A stretch of 64,000 nt of DNA. Origin: Rhodobacteraceae bacterium UBA6796. GTDB taxonomy: Bacteria; Pseudomonadota; Alphaproteobacteria; Rhodobacterales; Rhodobacteraceae. Below are positions 1 to 9,311 of this stretch, piece by piece. The position numbers were made by a program, and so were the translations under genes. The notes beneath the pieces were generated by a model that was not told the DNA's origin, searched no databases, and saw nothing but the letters and a program-made list of their open reading frames with translations. The stretch is from NCBI GenBank assembly GCA_002452815.1, contig DKFM01000003.1, positions 204,447 to 268,446 on the forward strand, in the 5' to 3' direction. Position 1 is the stretch's first letter. Every line of letters starts with the position of its first letter.

Positions 1-142
1 TGATGCTGGCGCCTTCGCCGCTTTCCGGGTCTGCATCGCGCTCGGGTTCGTCGGATTTGTCGTCGTCGTCATCATGCGTGTTCTGGTAGATGCCGACCAT
101 CAGGGCCAAGGGCAAAAACGACATCATCAACAGCGTAAACAT
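1..142 (-). CDS. Hypothetical membrane-anchored acidic protein, N-terminal fragment
   Basis: Only the first 47 codons are in the window; the gene continues past the left edge. The ATG at 142-140 follows a GAGG about five bases upstream. The visible product opens with a hydrophobic segment (MFTLLMMSFLPLALMVGIY) that looks like an uncleaved anchor or signal sequence, then turns strongly acidic (DDDDKSDEPERDADPE). I do not recognise a family from this fragment. An acidic stretch after one membrane segment is common in secreted or calcium-binding Rhodobacterales proteins, but that is only a suggestion. The start is well supported; the function is unknown. Confidence 0.55.
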   Translation of the reverse strand, partial: MFTLLMMSFLPLALMVGIYQNTHDDDDDKSDEPERDADPESGEGASI

Positions 143-299
143 GGGACCCTCGACTCGGATAACGGGATTAAGAATAGTTAACCAAAGTCCCAAAGCTCGG
201 CGGCTGTCAAACGCTTTGGCGGGGCGTCATGGCGGCTTTGCGATGCGATTGAAACAATCGCACCCCGCTGGCCCGGATTGTTTCCGGTTCGCATTGGGC

Positions 300-1043
300 T
301 CACAGCCCGCTTTGCATCAGCACCCGTTCCAGCACCGGCGCGATTCGATCCGCCCAGGCGATTTGCCCATCCGCCTGAGCAATCAGATCGTTACGCAATT
401 CGATCAGCACATTCGGGCGGCCCGGCACAAGGGCGTGCCGGTCGATACTGTCACCATCAAGATGGCCAGAATAAGGCTCGTTGTCGCCAACACAAAGGCC
501 TTCGGCGGCCAGTGCGGCAACCAACGGCTTTCCAAGGCGTTCGTCGCGGTGCGAATACAGCACGCCGACCTGCCACGGCCGCGGCGCGCGACCGCGCAGG
601 CAGGGCGTGAACGAATGCATCGCGCAGATCACCGTATCGGGCCTGCGCCCGGCCAGATCGGCCAGCGCGCCGTGATAGGGGCGGTAAAGTCGCGCTAGGC
701 GATGTTCGACCTCGGCCGCATCGACATGGCGGTTGGCCGGAATGATCGTGCCGTCATACAGCTTCATCACCAGTGTCGGGTCGTCCTCGCCGCGGTTCGG
801 GTCGATCACCAGCCGCGAGAAATCGGTCGCGATCAGCGGCGCATCCAGCCGTTCGGCCAGCCGCTGCGCCAGTCCCAGAGCACCCACGTCATAGGCGATG
901 TGACGCGCCATATCCGCAGGCGCGATCCCCAGATCGCCGCCGGCCACCCAGTCGGGCACGGTATTGGTCGCATGATCGACAGTCACCAGCCAGCGCGAGG
1001 GCCGGTCGGCGCCGATAATCTGATAGGCAGGGTGGTGCGTCAT
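300..1043 (-). CDS. N-formylglutamate amidohydrolase family protein
   Basis: 247 aa from the ATG at 1043. The N-terminus (ADRPSRWLVTVDHATNTVP) and the later motifs DFSRLVIDPNR and AMHSFTP match the N-formylglutamate amidohydrolase family, zinc-type amidases that hydrolyse N-formyl-L-glutamate at the end of one histidine degradation route. No other hut genes are nearby, so the physiological substrate is uncertain. An in-frame ATG at 1127 would add 28 residues, but the family similarity begins just after 1043, so I prefer the shorter form. Neither start has a strong ribosome binding site. The gene is divergent from pyk, sharing the 1044-1177 spacer. Confidence 0.85.
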   Translation of the reverse strand: MTHHPAYQIIGADRPSRWLVTVDHATNTVPDWVAGGDLGIAPADMARHIAYDVGALGLAQRLAERLDAPLIATDFSRLVIDPNRGEDDPTLVMKLYDGTIIPANRHVDAAEVEHRLARLYRPYHGALADLAGRRPDTVICAMHSFTPCLRGRAPRPWQVGVLYSHRDERLGKPLVAALAAEGLCVGDNEPYSGHLDGDSIDRHALVPGRPNVLIELRNDLIAQADGQIAWADRIAPVLERVLMQSGL

Positions 1044-1177
1044 GGTGTCGTTGCTCAGTGCAGTCACAACAGGTTTACGCCACCGGCCGCGGTTGTGCCA
1101 GTTGCTCTGAGCGACATTTTGCGTCATAGCTGACGGCGGCCCATATATAATGAACCAACAGGGGGGAACGAGGACGT

Positions 1178-2623
1178 ATGAGACGCCTTCGCAACGTAAA
1201 AATCGTGGCCACACTGGGCCCGTCTTCCTCGGATTACACGACGATCCGCGCCTTGTTCGAAGCCGGGGCCGACGTGTTCCGCCTGAACATGAGCCATGGC
1301 ACCCATGAGGAACAGCAGGCGCGCTATGACATCCTGCGTCAGGTCGAGGCCGACACCGGGCGCCCGGTCGCCGTGCTGGCCGACCTGCAGGGGCCCAAGC
1401 TGCGCGTGGGGGTATTTTCCGCCGGCGCCGCCGATCTGGAAGAGGGCGATCTGTTCCGGCTGGATCTGGACCCGACCGAAGGCGACGGGCACCGTGTCTG
1501 TCTGCCCCATCCCGAAATTTTCGCGGCGCTGGAGCCGGGCGCGCGTCTGCTGGTCAATGACGGCAAGATCCGCCTGCGGGTCGACCGCTGCGGCCCCGAT
1601 TTCGCGGATTGCATCGTCACCACCGGCGGCACGATTTCCAACCGCAAGGGCGTGAACGTGCCCGATGTGGTGCTGCCGCTGGCGGCGCTGTCGCAAAAGG
1701 ACCGCAAGGATCTGGAATTCGCCTGCGAGCTGGGCGTCGACTGGCTGGCGCTGAGCTTCGTGCAGCGCCCCGAAGACGTGCTCGAGGCGCGCGATCTGGC
1801 GCGCGGGCGGGCGCAGGTCCTGTCCAAGATCGAAAAACCCGCCGCGGTCAGCGCCTTCGACGAGATCCTCAAGGTTTCCGACGGGATCATGGTGGCGCGC
1901 GGCGATCTGGGGGTCGAATTGCCGGTGCATGCGGTGCCGCCGATCCAGAAGCGGCTGATCCGCAAGTGTCGCGCGGCGGGCAAGCCGGTGATCGTGGCGA
2001 CGCAGATGCTTGAAAGCATGATCGAAAGCCCGATGCCGACCCGCGCCGAAGTGTCCGACGTGGCCACCGCGATCTATGAAGGTGCCGATGCGGTGATGCT
2101 GTCGGCGGAATCCGCCGCAGGCCGCTACCCGGTCGAGGCGGTGGCGACGATGAACAACGTCGCCGAAAGCGTCGAAAGCGACCCGACCTATCGCGACATC
2201 ATCGAGGCCTCGCGCACCGCGCAGCGCCAGACCATTGCCGATGGCATCGTGGCGGCCGCGCGCGAAATCGCCGAAACCACCGATATTTCCGCGATCTGCT
2301 GCTACACCCAGACCGGCAAGACCGTGGCGCTGGTGGCGCGCGAACGGCCCCGCGTGCCGATTGTCGCGCTGTCGCCGATCACCACCACGCTGCGCAAGAT
2401 CTGCCTTTACTGGGGCGTGCATTCGGTGCGCTGCGAAAAGGTCGAGCGGTTCAAGATGGCGGTGGTCAACGCTGCCCGTGCCGCGCGCGACTATGGTTTT
2501 GCCGATGAAACCAACCAGATCGTCGTGACCGCGGGTGTGCCCTTCAACGTGCAGGGCACAACCAACATCCTGCGGGTGGCGCCCTGTGACGAAAGGTTGA
2601 TCTTCCGCACCGACCCGGAGTAA
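1178..2623 (+). CDS. pyk: Pyruvate kinase
   Basis: 481 aa, the usual length for a bacterial pyruvate kinase. It converts phosphoenolpyruvate and ADP to pyruvate and ATP in lower glycolysis. Visible motifs, in order: KIVATLGPSS at the N-terminus, FRLNMSHG, DLQGPKLRVG, the active-site signature VLSKIEKPAAV with the catalytic lysine, the metal-binding MVARGDLGVELP, and ATQMLESMIESPMPTRAEVSD with the following AVMLSAESAAG. The C-terminal allosteric domain (about residues 355-475) is intact. The start is preceded by GAGG in a purine-rich stretch. A 77-residue membrane protein follows 39 bp downstream and may be cotranscribed. Confidence 0.97.
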   Translation: MRRLRNVKIVATLGPSSSDYTTIRALFEAGADVFRLNMSHGTHEEQQARYDILRQVEADTGRPVAVLADLQGPKLRVGVFSAGAADLEEGDLFRLDLDPTEGDGHRVCLPHPEIFAALEPGARLLVNDGKIRLRVDRCGPDFADCIVTTGGTISNRKGVNVPDVVLPLAALSQKDRKDLEFACELGVDWLALSFVQRPEDVLEARDLARGRAQVLSKIEKPAAVSAFDEILKVSDGIMVARGDLGVELPVHAVPPIQKRLIRKCRAAGKPVIVATQMLESMIESPMPTRAEVSDVATAIYEGADAVMLSAESAAGRYPVEAVATMNNVAESVESDPTYRDIIEASRTAQRQTIADGIVAAAREIAETTDISAICCYTQTGKTVALVARERPRVPIVALSPITTTLRKICLYWGVHSVRCEKVERFKMAVVNAARAARDYGFADETNQIVVTAGVPFNVQGTTNILRVAPCDERLIFRTDPE

Positions 2624-2662
2624 TCTTGCCGTGGGGTAACCTTTCGCCGGGGAGGCAAAGGT

Positions 2663-2896
2663 ATGATGGTGATAGACAGCGATCTGTTTCTGGTGATGGG
2701 CATCATCGTCGGTGCCTTCGCCGTGCCCGCCGTCATTGCGGCCTTCGCGGATTCGCGCCCGCCCCGGGCCGCCGCGGTCGCGGTGCTGGTGGGGGGCGGG
2801 CTGATCCTGCTGGCCTTCCTGTCGAAACCCGGCGGCTATGTGCCCGGCCAGATCCCCGAGGTCTTTGCCCGCGTTCTGGCCCGGATTCTGAACTGA
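2663..2896 (+). CDS. Small two-helix membrane protein
   Basis: 77 aa with a good Shine-Dalgarno (GGGAGG) before tandem ATG codons at 2663 and 2666. It has two hydrophobic helices, roughly residues 6-27 and 36-53, separated by a short charged loop (ADSRPPR), so an inner-membrane hairpin protein is likely. I recognise it only as the kind of small conserved membrane protein common in Rhodobacteraceae; no function can be assigned. It lies between pyk and rpmI in the same direction. Confidence 0.7.
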   Translation: MMVIDSDLFLVMGIIVGAFAVPAVIAAFADSRPPRAAAVAVLVGGGLILLAFLSKPGGYVPGQIPEVFARVLARILN

Positions 2897-3028
2897 CGCC
2901 CCGGTTTTTTGCCGCTTCCCCCTTGCCAATTGTCCGGGGCGCGTCTATCAGGCGCGCTCTATCAACCGCGCGGCCGGCCTCGAGGCATGCCGAGTCGCGT
3001 GAATACCCACTCGAAAGAGGAGATGGAA

Positions 3029-3229
3029 ATGCCCAAGATGAAGACGAAATCCGCTGCGAAAAAGCGGTTCACCTTCACCGCGTCCGGTAAGGTGAAGTCG
3101 GGTGCCGCTGGCAAACGCCACGGCATGATCAAGCGCTCGACGAAGTTCATCCGCGACGCCGCGGGCACGATGGTTCTGGCTGATTGCGATGCCAAAATCG
3201 TCAAGAAATACATGCCCTACAATCGCTGA
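3029..3229 (+). CDS. rpmI: 50S ribosomal protein L35
   Basis: 66 aa, typical L35 length. The start is [20 protein letters not shown], the classical L35 N-terminus, preceded by the strong ribosome binding site AAAGAGGAGA; longer in-frame starts upstream have no family similarity. L35 is a very basic protein of the large subunit. rplT follows 16 bp downstream, the conserved L35-L20 pair. infC, often first in this operon elsewhere, is not here; a small membrane-protein gene and pyk lie upstream instead. Confidence 0.97.
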   Translation: MPKMKTKSAAKKRFTFTASGKVKSGAAGKRHGMIKRSTKFIRDAAGTMVLADCDAKIVKKYMPYNR

Positions 3230-3245
3230 ACTGGAGGCTTGAAAC

Positions 3246-3611
3246 ATGTCCCGCGTTAAATCCGGCAAGGTTACCCACGCCTCGCACAAGAAAATCCTGA
3301 AGGCAGCGAAAGGCTACTACTCGGCCCGTTCGCGCAACTTCCGCACCGCCACCCAGGCCGTCGACAAGGCCAACCAGTACGCGACCCGCGACCGCAAGGC
3401 CCGCAAGCGCAGCTTCCGCGCGCTGTGGATCCAGCGGATCAACGCCGCTGTGCGCGCCTTCGACGCCGAAATGACCTATTCGCGTTTCATCAACGGTCTG
3501 GCGCTGGCCGGGATCGAGGTGGACCGCAAGGTTCTGGCCGATCTGGCCATCCACGAGCCCGAAGCCTTTGGCGCGATCGTCGAACAGGCGAAAGCCGCCG
3601 CGGCTGCGTAA
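3246..3611 (+). CDS. rplT: 50S ribosomal protein L20
   Basis: 121 aa. The N-terminus [19 protein letters not shown] and the segment [16 protein letters not shown] followed by [21 protein letters not shown] are diagnostic for L20, an early-assembly 23S rRNA binding protein of the large subunit. The gene has an SD (CTGGAGG) and is cotranscribed with rpmI. A strong intrinsic terminator lies 25 bp after the stop, so rpmI-rplT is separated from the pheS operon. Confidence 0.98.
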   Translation: MSRVKSGKVTHASHKKILKAAKGYYSARSRNFRTATQAVDKANQYATRDRKARKRSFRALWIQRINAAVRAFDAEMTYSRFINGLALAGIEVDRKVLADLAIHEPEAFGAIVEQAKAAAAA

Positions 3612-3636
3612 TTCCCGCAAGGGACTGCACTTCAGA

Positions 3637-3671
3637 CCCCCGCGACGGTTTCGCCCGTCGCGGGGGTTTTT
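3637..3671 (+). terminator. Intrinsic terminator of rpmI-rplT
   Basis: A perfect 12-bp stem, CCCCCGCGACGG (3637-3648) with CCGTCGCGGGGG (3655-3666), closes a six-base loop and is followed directly by TTTTTC. This is a textbook Rho-independent terminator and the strongest in the window. Confidence 0.95.
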
Positions 3672-3768
3672 CTTTGACCCGTCCCGGACCGGGGCGCTTG
3701 AAATCGGGGCGGGCGGCGGCTAGCACAGGCCCAATCGGCTTTGGCCCGACCAGACAGGAGACACAGGC

Positions 3769-4851
3769 ATGAACGCGCTCGACGTGCTCAAGGCAAACTA
3801 TCTCGACCGGATCGCGGGCGCCGCCGATGAGGCGAGCCTGGAAGAGATCCGCCTCGCGGCGCTTGGAAAGAAGGGCGAAATCAGCCTGAAGATGCGCGAA
3901 CTGGGCCAGATGTCGCCCGAGGAACGCCAGACCACCGGCGCCGCGCTGAACCTGCTGAAAACCGAAATCGACGCGGCGCTGCGCGCCAAGAAGGAAGGCC
4001 TGGCCGATGCGGCGCTGGATGCGCGGCTGAAATCGGAATGGCTGGACGTGACGCTGCCGGGCCGCCCGCGCCGCATGGGCACCATCCACCCGGTCAGCCA
4101 GGTGATGGACGAGGTCACCGCGATCTTCGCCGACATGGGCTTTGCCGTGGCCGAGGGCCCGCAGGTGGAATCCGACTGGTATAACTTCGACGCGCTCAAC
4201 ATCGCGCCCGAACACCCCGCGCGGCAGGAGCATGACACCTTCTTCATGGCGCGCGACGCCGCCGACCCGCGCCCGCCGCATGTGCTGCGCACCCATACCA
4301 GCCCCGTGCAGATCCGCGCGATGCAGGAACGCGGCGCGCCGATCCGCGTCATCGCGCCGGGCCGCGTGTATCGGATGGACATGGACCAGACCCACGCGCC
4401 GATGTTCCATCAGGTCGAGGGCATGGCGATCGGCCGCGACATTTCGATGGCCAACCTGAAATGGGTGCTGGAGGAATTCTGCAAGGCCTTCTTCGAGGTC
4501 CCGAACGTCGAGCTGCGCTTCCGCGCCAGCCACTTCCCCTTTACCGAACCTTCGGCCGAAGTGGACATCCGCTGTTCTTGGGAAGGCGGCCAGCTGAAGA
4601 TCGGCGAGGGCAATTCCTGGCTGGAAATCCTCGGCTCCGGCATGATGCAGCCCAAGGTTCTGGCCGCGGGCGGGATCGACCCGAACGAATGGCAAGGCTT
4701 TGCCTTCGGCATGGGCATCGACCGGATCGCGATGCTGAAATACGGCATCCCCGACCTGCGGGCGTTCTTCGAGAGTGACCTGCGCTGGCTGAAACACTAC
4801 GGCTTCGCGCCGCTGGACCTGCCGACGGTGTTCGGGGGGTTGAGTAAGTAA
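3769..4851 (+). CDS. pheS: Phenylalanyl-tRNA synthetase alpha subunit
   Basis: 360 aa. The catalytic alpha subunit of the alpha2-beta2 PheRS, charging tRNA-Phe with phenylalanine in the cytoplasm. The N-terminal coiled coil (about residues 1-90) is followed by the class II core: [13 protein letters not shown], the motif-2 region with [11 protein letters not shown], and motif 3 [22 protein letters not shown]. An SD (CAGGAG) precedes the ATG. The TAA stop overlaps the ATG of the next gene (TAATG), which is not pheT but a 122-residue DUF2513-like gene. Confidence 0.97.
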   Translation: MNALDVLKANYLDRIAGAADEASLEEIRLAALGKKGEISLKMRELGQMSPEERQTTGAALNLLKTEIDAALRAKKEGLADAALDARLKSEWLDVTLPGRPRRMGTIHPVSQVMDEVTAIFADMGFAVAEGPQVESDWYNFDALNIAPEHPARQEHDTFFMARDAADPRPPHVLRTHTSPVQIRAMQERGAPIRVIAPGRVYRMDMDQTHAPMFHQVEGMAIGRDISMANLKWVLEEFCKAFFEVPNVELRFRASHFPFTEPSAEVDIRCSWEGGQLKIGEGNSWLEILGSGMMQPKVLAAGGIDPNEWQGFAFGMGIDRIAMLKYGIPDLRAFFESDLRWLKHYGFAPLDLPTVFGGLSK

Positions 4852-5219
4852 TGCCGCGCAGAGATCTAAATAGAATTCGAGAACTGATGATCGACGCTGT
4901 CACTCGTCCCTGCGAGTATGATGATGGTATAATCGATATAATGAATGAACTTCGTCCAGGGGACGAGTATCAGCTTTACCTCATGAAAGGTGCTGGCTTG
5001 ATCGAGGGCAACTCCGCAAAGGAAGGCCTTTTCTTTGTGACGAACGAGGGGCAGGACTTTTATGATGCGATAAAAGATCAAGGCACTTGGGAACGCGCTG
5101 TAAAGATCGCAACTCGAACAGGCACTTGGACTCTTGGGGCCGTCGTGGAGACCGCGAAATCTGTCGCCGTAGGGTCAATTACAGCGGCGCTCACAAACTT
5201 TTTGAAGATGGGTAACTGA
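4851..5219 (+). CDS. DUF2513-like protein inserted between pheS and pheT
   Basis: 122 aa. The pattern RDLNRIRELMIDAV at residues 4-17, then a central YLMKGAGLIEG and a VTNEGQDFYDAIKDQGTWERAVK motif resembles the DUF2513 family, small proteins of unknown function often found in phage, plasmid or accessory regions; I make this match from memory of the pattern. The C-terminal 35 residues, after the domain, are a non-polar helix. The gene overlaps the pheS stop (TAATG) and ends one base before the pheT ATG, so it is translationally embedded in the operon. Its DNA is clearly more AT-rich than both neighbours and uses codons such as ATA, AGA and CTA that they avoid, pointing to later acquisition. 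Confidence 0.75.
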   Translation: MPRRDLNRIRELMIDAVTRPCEYDDGIIDIMNELRPGDEYQLYLMKGAGLIEGNSAKEGLFFVTNEGQDFYDAIKDQGTWERAVKIATRTGTWTLGAVVETAKSVAVGSITAALTNFLKMGN

Positions 5220-5220
5220 A

Positions 5221-7629
5221 ATGAAATTCACCCTCTCCTGGCTGAAAGACCATCTCGACACCGACGCTTCGGTGGATGAGATCGCTGACGCGCTCACCGA
5301 CCTTGGCCTTGAGGTCGAGGAAATCGTGAACCCTGCGGCCAAGCTGGCGCCGTTCACGCTGGCCAAGGTTCTGCATGCCGAAAAGCACCCCGATGCCGAC
5401 AAGCTGCGGGTCTGCAATGTGCTGACGGACGAGGGCGAAAAGACCATCGTCTGCGGTGCGCCCAATGCCCGCGAAGGCATCACCGTGGTGCTGTGCAAGC
5501 CGGGCGATTATGTGCCGGGTATTGATACCACGCTGGGCGTCGGCAAGATCCGCGGTGTCGAAAGCCACGGCATGATGGCCTCGGAACGCGAGCTGGAACT
5601 GTCGGACGAACATAACGGCATCATCGAGCTGCCCTCGGGCGAGGTCGGGCAGAAGTTCATCGACTGGCTGGCCGAAAACCGCCCCGAGGCGGTCGACCCG
5701 ATGATCCATATCAAGATCACCCCCAACCGCCCCGATGCGCTGGGTGTGCGCGGCATCGCGCGCGATCTGGCCGCGCGGGGTCTGGGCGTGCTGAAACCGC
5801 TGGAGGTGGAGCCGGTGCCGGGCGGGTTTGATTGCCCCATCGGCGTGCAGATCGACGCGGGGCTGAAGGAAAAAGGCTGCCCGCTGTTCGCCGGGCGTCT
5901 GATCCGCGGCGTGACGAACGGGCCCTCGCCCGCCTGGCTGCAGGCGCGGCTGATGGCGATTGGTCTGCGGCCGATCTCGGCCTTGGTCGATATCACCAAC
6001 TTCTTCACCTATGACCTGAACCGTCCGCTGCACGTCTTCGACGCGGCCAAGGTCAAGGGCGATCTGCGGATCGTGCCTGCCAAGGGCGACGAGGAACTGC
6101 TGGCGCTGGATGGCAAGACCTATGCCCTGCGGGCCGGTCAGATGGTGATTGTCGATGATCAGGGCCCCGAAAGCCTGGCGGGGATCATGGGCGGCGAGCA
6201 TTCCGGCTGCACCGAGGAAACCGTCGATGTGTTCGTTGAGAGCGCCTATTGGGACCCGATCACCATTGCCGCCACGGGCCGTGCGCTGAAGATCAACTCG
6301 GACGCGCGCTATCGGTTCGAACGCGGCGTGGACCCGGAATTCACCCTGCCCGGGCTGGAACTGGCCACGCAGATGGTGCTGGACCTGTGCGGTGGCGAGG
6401 CATCGAACGTGGTGATCGACGGCGCCGTGCCCGACACCACGCGCGCCTATAAACTGGACCCGGCGCGGGTGATCAGCCTCGTTGGCATGGACATCCCCGA
6501 GGCCACGCAGCGCGAAACGCTGGCCGCGCTTGGTTTCGCGCTCGACGGCGATATGGTCACCCCGCCCAGCTGGCGCCCCGATGTGCTGGGCGAGGCCGAT
6601 CTGGTCGAGGAAGTGGCGCGGATCGCCTCGCTGACGAAGCTGGTGGGCCGCCCGATGGCGCGCGAGACCAGCGGCGTGCCCGGCCCGGTGCTGACGCCGA
6701 TGCAGGTGCGCGAACGCATGGCACGGCGCATGGCGGCGAGCCTGGGCTACAATGAATGCGTGACCTACAGTTTCATCGACGCGAAATCGGCCACGCTGTT
6801 TGGCGGCGGGGCCGAGGCGACGCGGATCGAAAACCCGATCTCGAGCGAGATGACGCATCTGCGCCCCGATCTGCTGCCCGGTCTGCTGCAGGCCGCGGCG
6901 CGCAATCAGGCGCGCGGCTTTGCCGATATGGCACTGTTCGAGGTGGGCCCGGCCTTCCACGGCGGCGAGCCGGGCGATCAGCATCTGCAACTGGCGGGCC
7001 TGCTGGTCGGGGCCAGCGCGCCGCGTGACCCGTGGGGGTCGCGCCGCCCGGTCGATCTGTATGATGCCAAGGCCGATGCCGAGGCGGTGCTGGCCGCGAT
7101 CGGCGCGCCGGCGAAGACGCAGATCAACCGCAAGCTGGCGGGCTGGTGGCATCCGGGCCGCGCAGGCGTGATGGCGCTGGGGCCCAAGGCGCTGTGCGCC
7201 TTTGGCGAGGTGCATCCCAAGGCGCTGCGCGAGATGGGCGTGAAGGGCCCGGCGGTGGCCTACACGATCTGGCTGGAAAACGTGCCCTTCCCGAAGGCCA
7301 AGACGCCCACGCGCCCGGCGCTGGCAACCTCGGATCTGCATGCGGTCGAACGCGATTTCGCCTTCGTGGTGGATGCGGGCACCGAGGCGCTGGTGGCGGT
7401 GAATGCCGCGATGGGGGCCGACAAGGCGCTGATCGAGGCGGTGACGGTGTTCGATCAGTTCACCGGTCCCAAGGCCGAGGAGCAGATGGGCCCGGGCAAG
7501 AAGTCGATCGCGCTGGCGGTCCGGCTGCAACCCAGCGGCAAGTCGCTGACCGATGCCGAGATCGAGGCGGTTTCCGCCAAGATCGTCGAAAAGGTCACCA
7601 AGGCGACCGGCGGCAGCCTGCGCAGCTGA
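5221..7629 (+). CDS. pheT: Phenylalanyl-tRNA synthetase beta subunit
   Basis: 802 aa, full length. Domains in order: N-terminal beta-barrel MKFTLSWLKDHL, a tRNA-binding EMAP-like domain (about residues 40-150, with HPDADKLRVCNV), the B3/B4 editing domain (about 210-380, PISALVDITNFFTYDLNRPLHVFDA), B5 (about 405-475), the inactive synthetase-like fold (YNECVTYSFID; NPISSEMTHLRPDLLPG) and a C-terminal ferredoxin-like anticodon-binding domain (about 708-800, DLHAVERDFAFVVD). It binds tRNA-Phe, completes the PheRS heterotetramer and edits mischarged Tyr. It begins one base after the stop of the DUF2513-like gene, so translation is probably coupled through it. Confidence 0.97.
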   Translation: MKFTLSWLKDHLDTDASVDEIADALTDLGLEVEEIVNPAAKLAPFTLAKVLHAEKHPDADKLRVCNVLTDEGEKTIVCGAPNAREGITVVLCKPGDYVPGIDTTLGVGKIRGVESHGMMASERELELSDEHNGIIELPSGEVGQKFIDWLAENRPEAVDPMIHIKITPNRPDALGVRGIARDLAARGLGVLKPLEVEPVPGGFDCPIGVQIDAGLKEKGCPLFAGRLIRGVTNGPSPAWLQARLMAIGLRPISALVDITNFFTYDLNRPLHVFDAAKVKGDLRIVPAKGDEELLALDGKTYALRAGQMVIVDDQGPESLAGIMGGEHSGCTEETVDVFVESAYWDPITIAATGRALKINSDARYRFERGVDPEFTLPGLELATQMVLDLCGGEASNVVIDGAVPDTTRAYKLDPARVISLVGMDIPEATQRETLAALGFALDGDMVTPPSWRPDVLGEADLVEEVARIASLTKLVGRPMARETSGVPGPVLTPMQVRERMARRMAASLGYNECVTYSFIDAKSATLFGGGAEATRIENPISSEMTHLRPDLLPGLLQAAARNQARGFADMALFEVGPAFHGGEPGDQHLQLAGLLVGASAPRDPWGSRRPVDLYDAKADAEAVLAAIGAPAKTQINRKLAGWWHPGRAGVMALGPKALCAFGEVHPKALREMGVKGPAVAYTIWLENVPFPKAKTPTRPALATSDLHAVERDFAFVVDAGTEALVAVNAAMGADKALIEAVTVFDQFTGPKAEEQMGPGKKSIALAVRLQPSGKSLTDAEIEAVSAKIVEKVTKATGGSLRS

Positions 7630-7671
7630 CCTGACACCACGTCACGCTTTGCGGGTGGCGGAAAACGGATA

Positions 7672-7695
7672 GGCTCCTCCCAAACGGGGGGAGCC
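7672..7695 (+). promoter_or_regulatory. Hairpin masking the Shine-Dalgarno of the GMC oxidoreductase
   Basis: GGCTCCTCCC (7672-7681) and GGGGGGAGCC (7686-7695) form a ten-pair stem with one G-U and an AAAC loop. The 3' arm is the only Shine-Dalgarno (GGGGGGAG) for the ATG at 7698. There is no T-run, so this is not a pheT terminator. It would lower translation unless melted. Confidence 0.55.
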
Positions 7696-7697
7696 GT

Positions 7698-9311
7698 ATG
7701 ATTTTCGACTATGTGATCCTGGGCGGGGGCTCCGCCGGGGCCGTGCTGGCCGCACGGTTGAGCGCGGATGCGCGGGTGCGGGTGTGCCTGGTCGAGGCGG
7801 GCGATCAGGCACGCGACATTCTGGTGCGCGCGCCCGCGATGGTGGCGGCGATGGTGCCGGGACGCCCGCCGGTGCACAATTGGGCGCTGCACACCGTGCC
7901 GCAGCCGGGCCTGAACGGGCGGCGTGGGTTTCAGCCGCGCGGGCGCGGGCTGGGCGGCAGTTCGGCGATCAATGCGATGCTGTATGTGCGCGGTCACCCT
8001 GCCGATTACGACGATTGGGCCGATCAGGGCGCCGAGGGCTGGGATTGGGCCAGCTGCCTGCCGCATTTCATCGCGGCCGAGCGGAACATGCGCGGCGCGG
8101 ATTCGCTGCATGGCGCGGCGGGGCCGTTGCAGGTCGGCGATCAGCGCCGCCCGCGCCCGATTTCGCGCGCCTTTGTCGAGGCTTGCGGTGCGGTCGATTG
8201 CCCGCCCAATCCCGACTTCAACGGGCCGGTGCAAGAGGGCGCCGGGCTTTATCAGGTCACGCAATTCTGGGACGGGCCGCGCAAGGGCGAGCGGTGTTCG
8301 GCGGCGGCGGCCTATCTGCATCCGCTGATGAACCGCTCCAATCTGACCGTGCTGACCCGAACCCGGGCCGAGCGCGTGCTGATCGCGGACGGGCGCGCGA
8401 CCGGGGCGTTGGTGTGGCGCGGGCGGCGGCAGATCCGGCTGGAAGCGCGGCGCGAGGTGATCGTGTCGGGCGGCGCCTTCGGCTCGCCGCAGTTGTTGCT
8501 GCTGTCGGGGGTGGGGCCGGCCGATCACCTGCGCGATCTGGGCATCCCGGTGCGCCACGATCTGCCGGGCGTGGGCGGCAATCTGCAGGACCATCTGGAT
8601 TACACGATCAGCTACACCTCGCCGCGGCGCGATGTGGTGGGGCTCAATCCGCGCGGACTTGTCCGCATGGCACGGGCGGCGGCAGGCTGGCGGCGTCATG
8701 GCGAGGGGCTGTTTGCCTCGCCCATGGCCGAGGGGGGCGCGTTCCTACGCTCCGACCCCGGGCTTGCGCGGCCCGATCTGCAGATCCATTTCGTCGTGGG
8801 CATCGTCGATCAGCACATGCGCAGGCCGCATCTGGCCGATGGATGGTCGGCGCATATTTGCGTGCTGCGGCCCTGGTCGCGCGGCACGGTGCGGTTGGCG
8901 GGGACGGACCCGTTCGCCGCGCCGCTGATCGACCCGGGGTTTCTGGCCGATCCGCGCGATGCCGATCTTCTGTTCAAGGCCGCGCGGCTGTTGGAGCGGA
9001 TCACCGAGGCCCCCGCGCTGACGCCCTGGCGCGGGCGGCGACTTTATGCGCCCGACGGTAGCGACGCGGGGCTGATGGACGATATTCGCGCGCGGGCCGA
9101 CACGATCTATCACCCGGTTGGCACCTGCCGGATGGGGCAGGACGATCTGGCCGTTGTCGATCCGCAGCTGCGGGTGCGTGGTGTGGCGGGGCTGCGGGTG
9201 GTCGATGCCTCGGTCATGCCCACGCTGATTGGCGGCAACACCAACGCCCCCACGATCATGATTGCCGAACGCGCGGCGCAGATGATCCTGCGCGATGCGG
9301 ACGCGGCCTAG
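7698..9311 (+). CDS. GMC-family FAD oxidoreductase (choline dehydrogenase-like)
   Basis: 537 aa, normal for the glucose-methanol-choline family. The N-terminal dinucleotide fold [17 protein letters not shown] ends in the acidic residue of LVEAGD that binds the FAD ribose. The GMC signature [18 protein letters not shown] is near residue 85-100, and a second, [18 protein letters not shown], near 260. The C-terminal half carries [10 protein letters not shown] with the catalytic histidine and [20 protein letters not shown] with the active-site asparagine. The reaction is oxidation of a primary alcohol, passing electrons to a quinone or cytochrome. No betaine genes adjoin, so choline is not a safe substrate guess. 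The last four bases overlap the convergent rhomboid gene. Confidence 0.9.
   Translation: MIFDYVILGGGSAGAVLAARLSADARVRVCLVEAGDQARDILVRAPAMVAAMVPGRPPVHNWALHTVPQPGLNGRRGFQPRGRGLGGSSAINAMLYVRGHPADYDDWADQGAEGWDWASCLPHFIAAERNMRGADSLHGAAGPLQVGDQRRPRPISRAFVEACGAVDCPPNPDFNGPVQEGAGLYQVTQFWDGPRKGERCSAAAAYLHPLMNRSNLTVLTRTRAERVLIADGRATGALVWRGRRQIRLEARREVIVSGGAFGSPQLLLLSGVGPADHLRDLGIPVRHDLPGVGGNLQDHLDYTISYTSPRRDVVGLNPRGLVRMARAAAGWRRHGEGLFASPMAEGGAFLRSDPGLARPDLQIHFVVGIVDQHMRRPHLADGWSAHICVLRPWSRGTVRLAGTDPFAAPLIDPGFLADPRDADLLFKAARLLERITEAPALTPWRGRRLYAPDGSDAGLMDDIRARADTIYHPVGTCRMGQDDLAVVDPQLRVRGVAGLRVVDASVMPTLIGGNTNAPTIMIAERAAQMILRDADAA

Noticed and set aside
1124..2929. Long minus-strand open frame (601 codons) opposite pyk
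   Set aside because: Low-complexity His/Arg/Gly/Asp composition typical of the antisense frame of a GC-rich gene; pyk on the plus strand is unmistakable.
2897..3028. L20-type autoregulatory leader or terminator before rpmI
   Set aside because: CGCCCCGG and CCGGGGCG arms exist but are 27 bases apart with the T-run in the loop, so neither a good terminator nor a recognisable L20 binding site.
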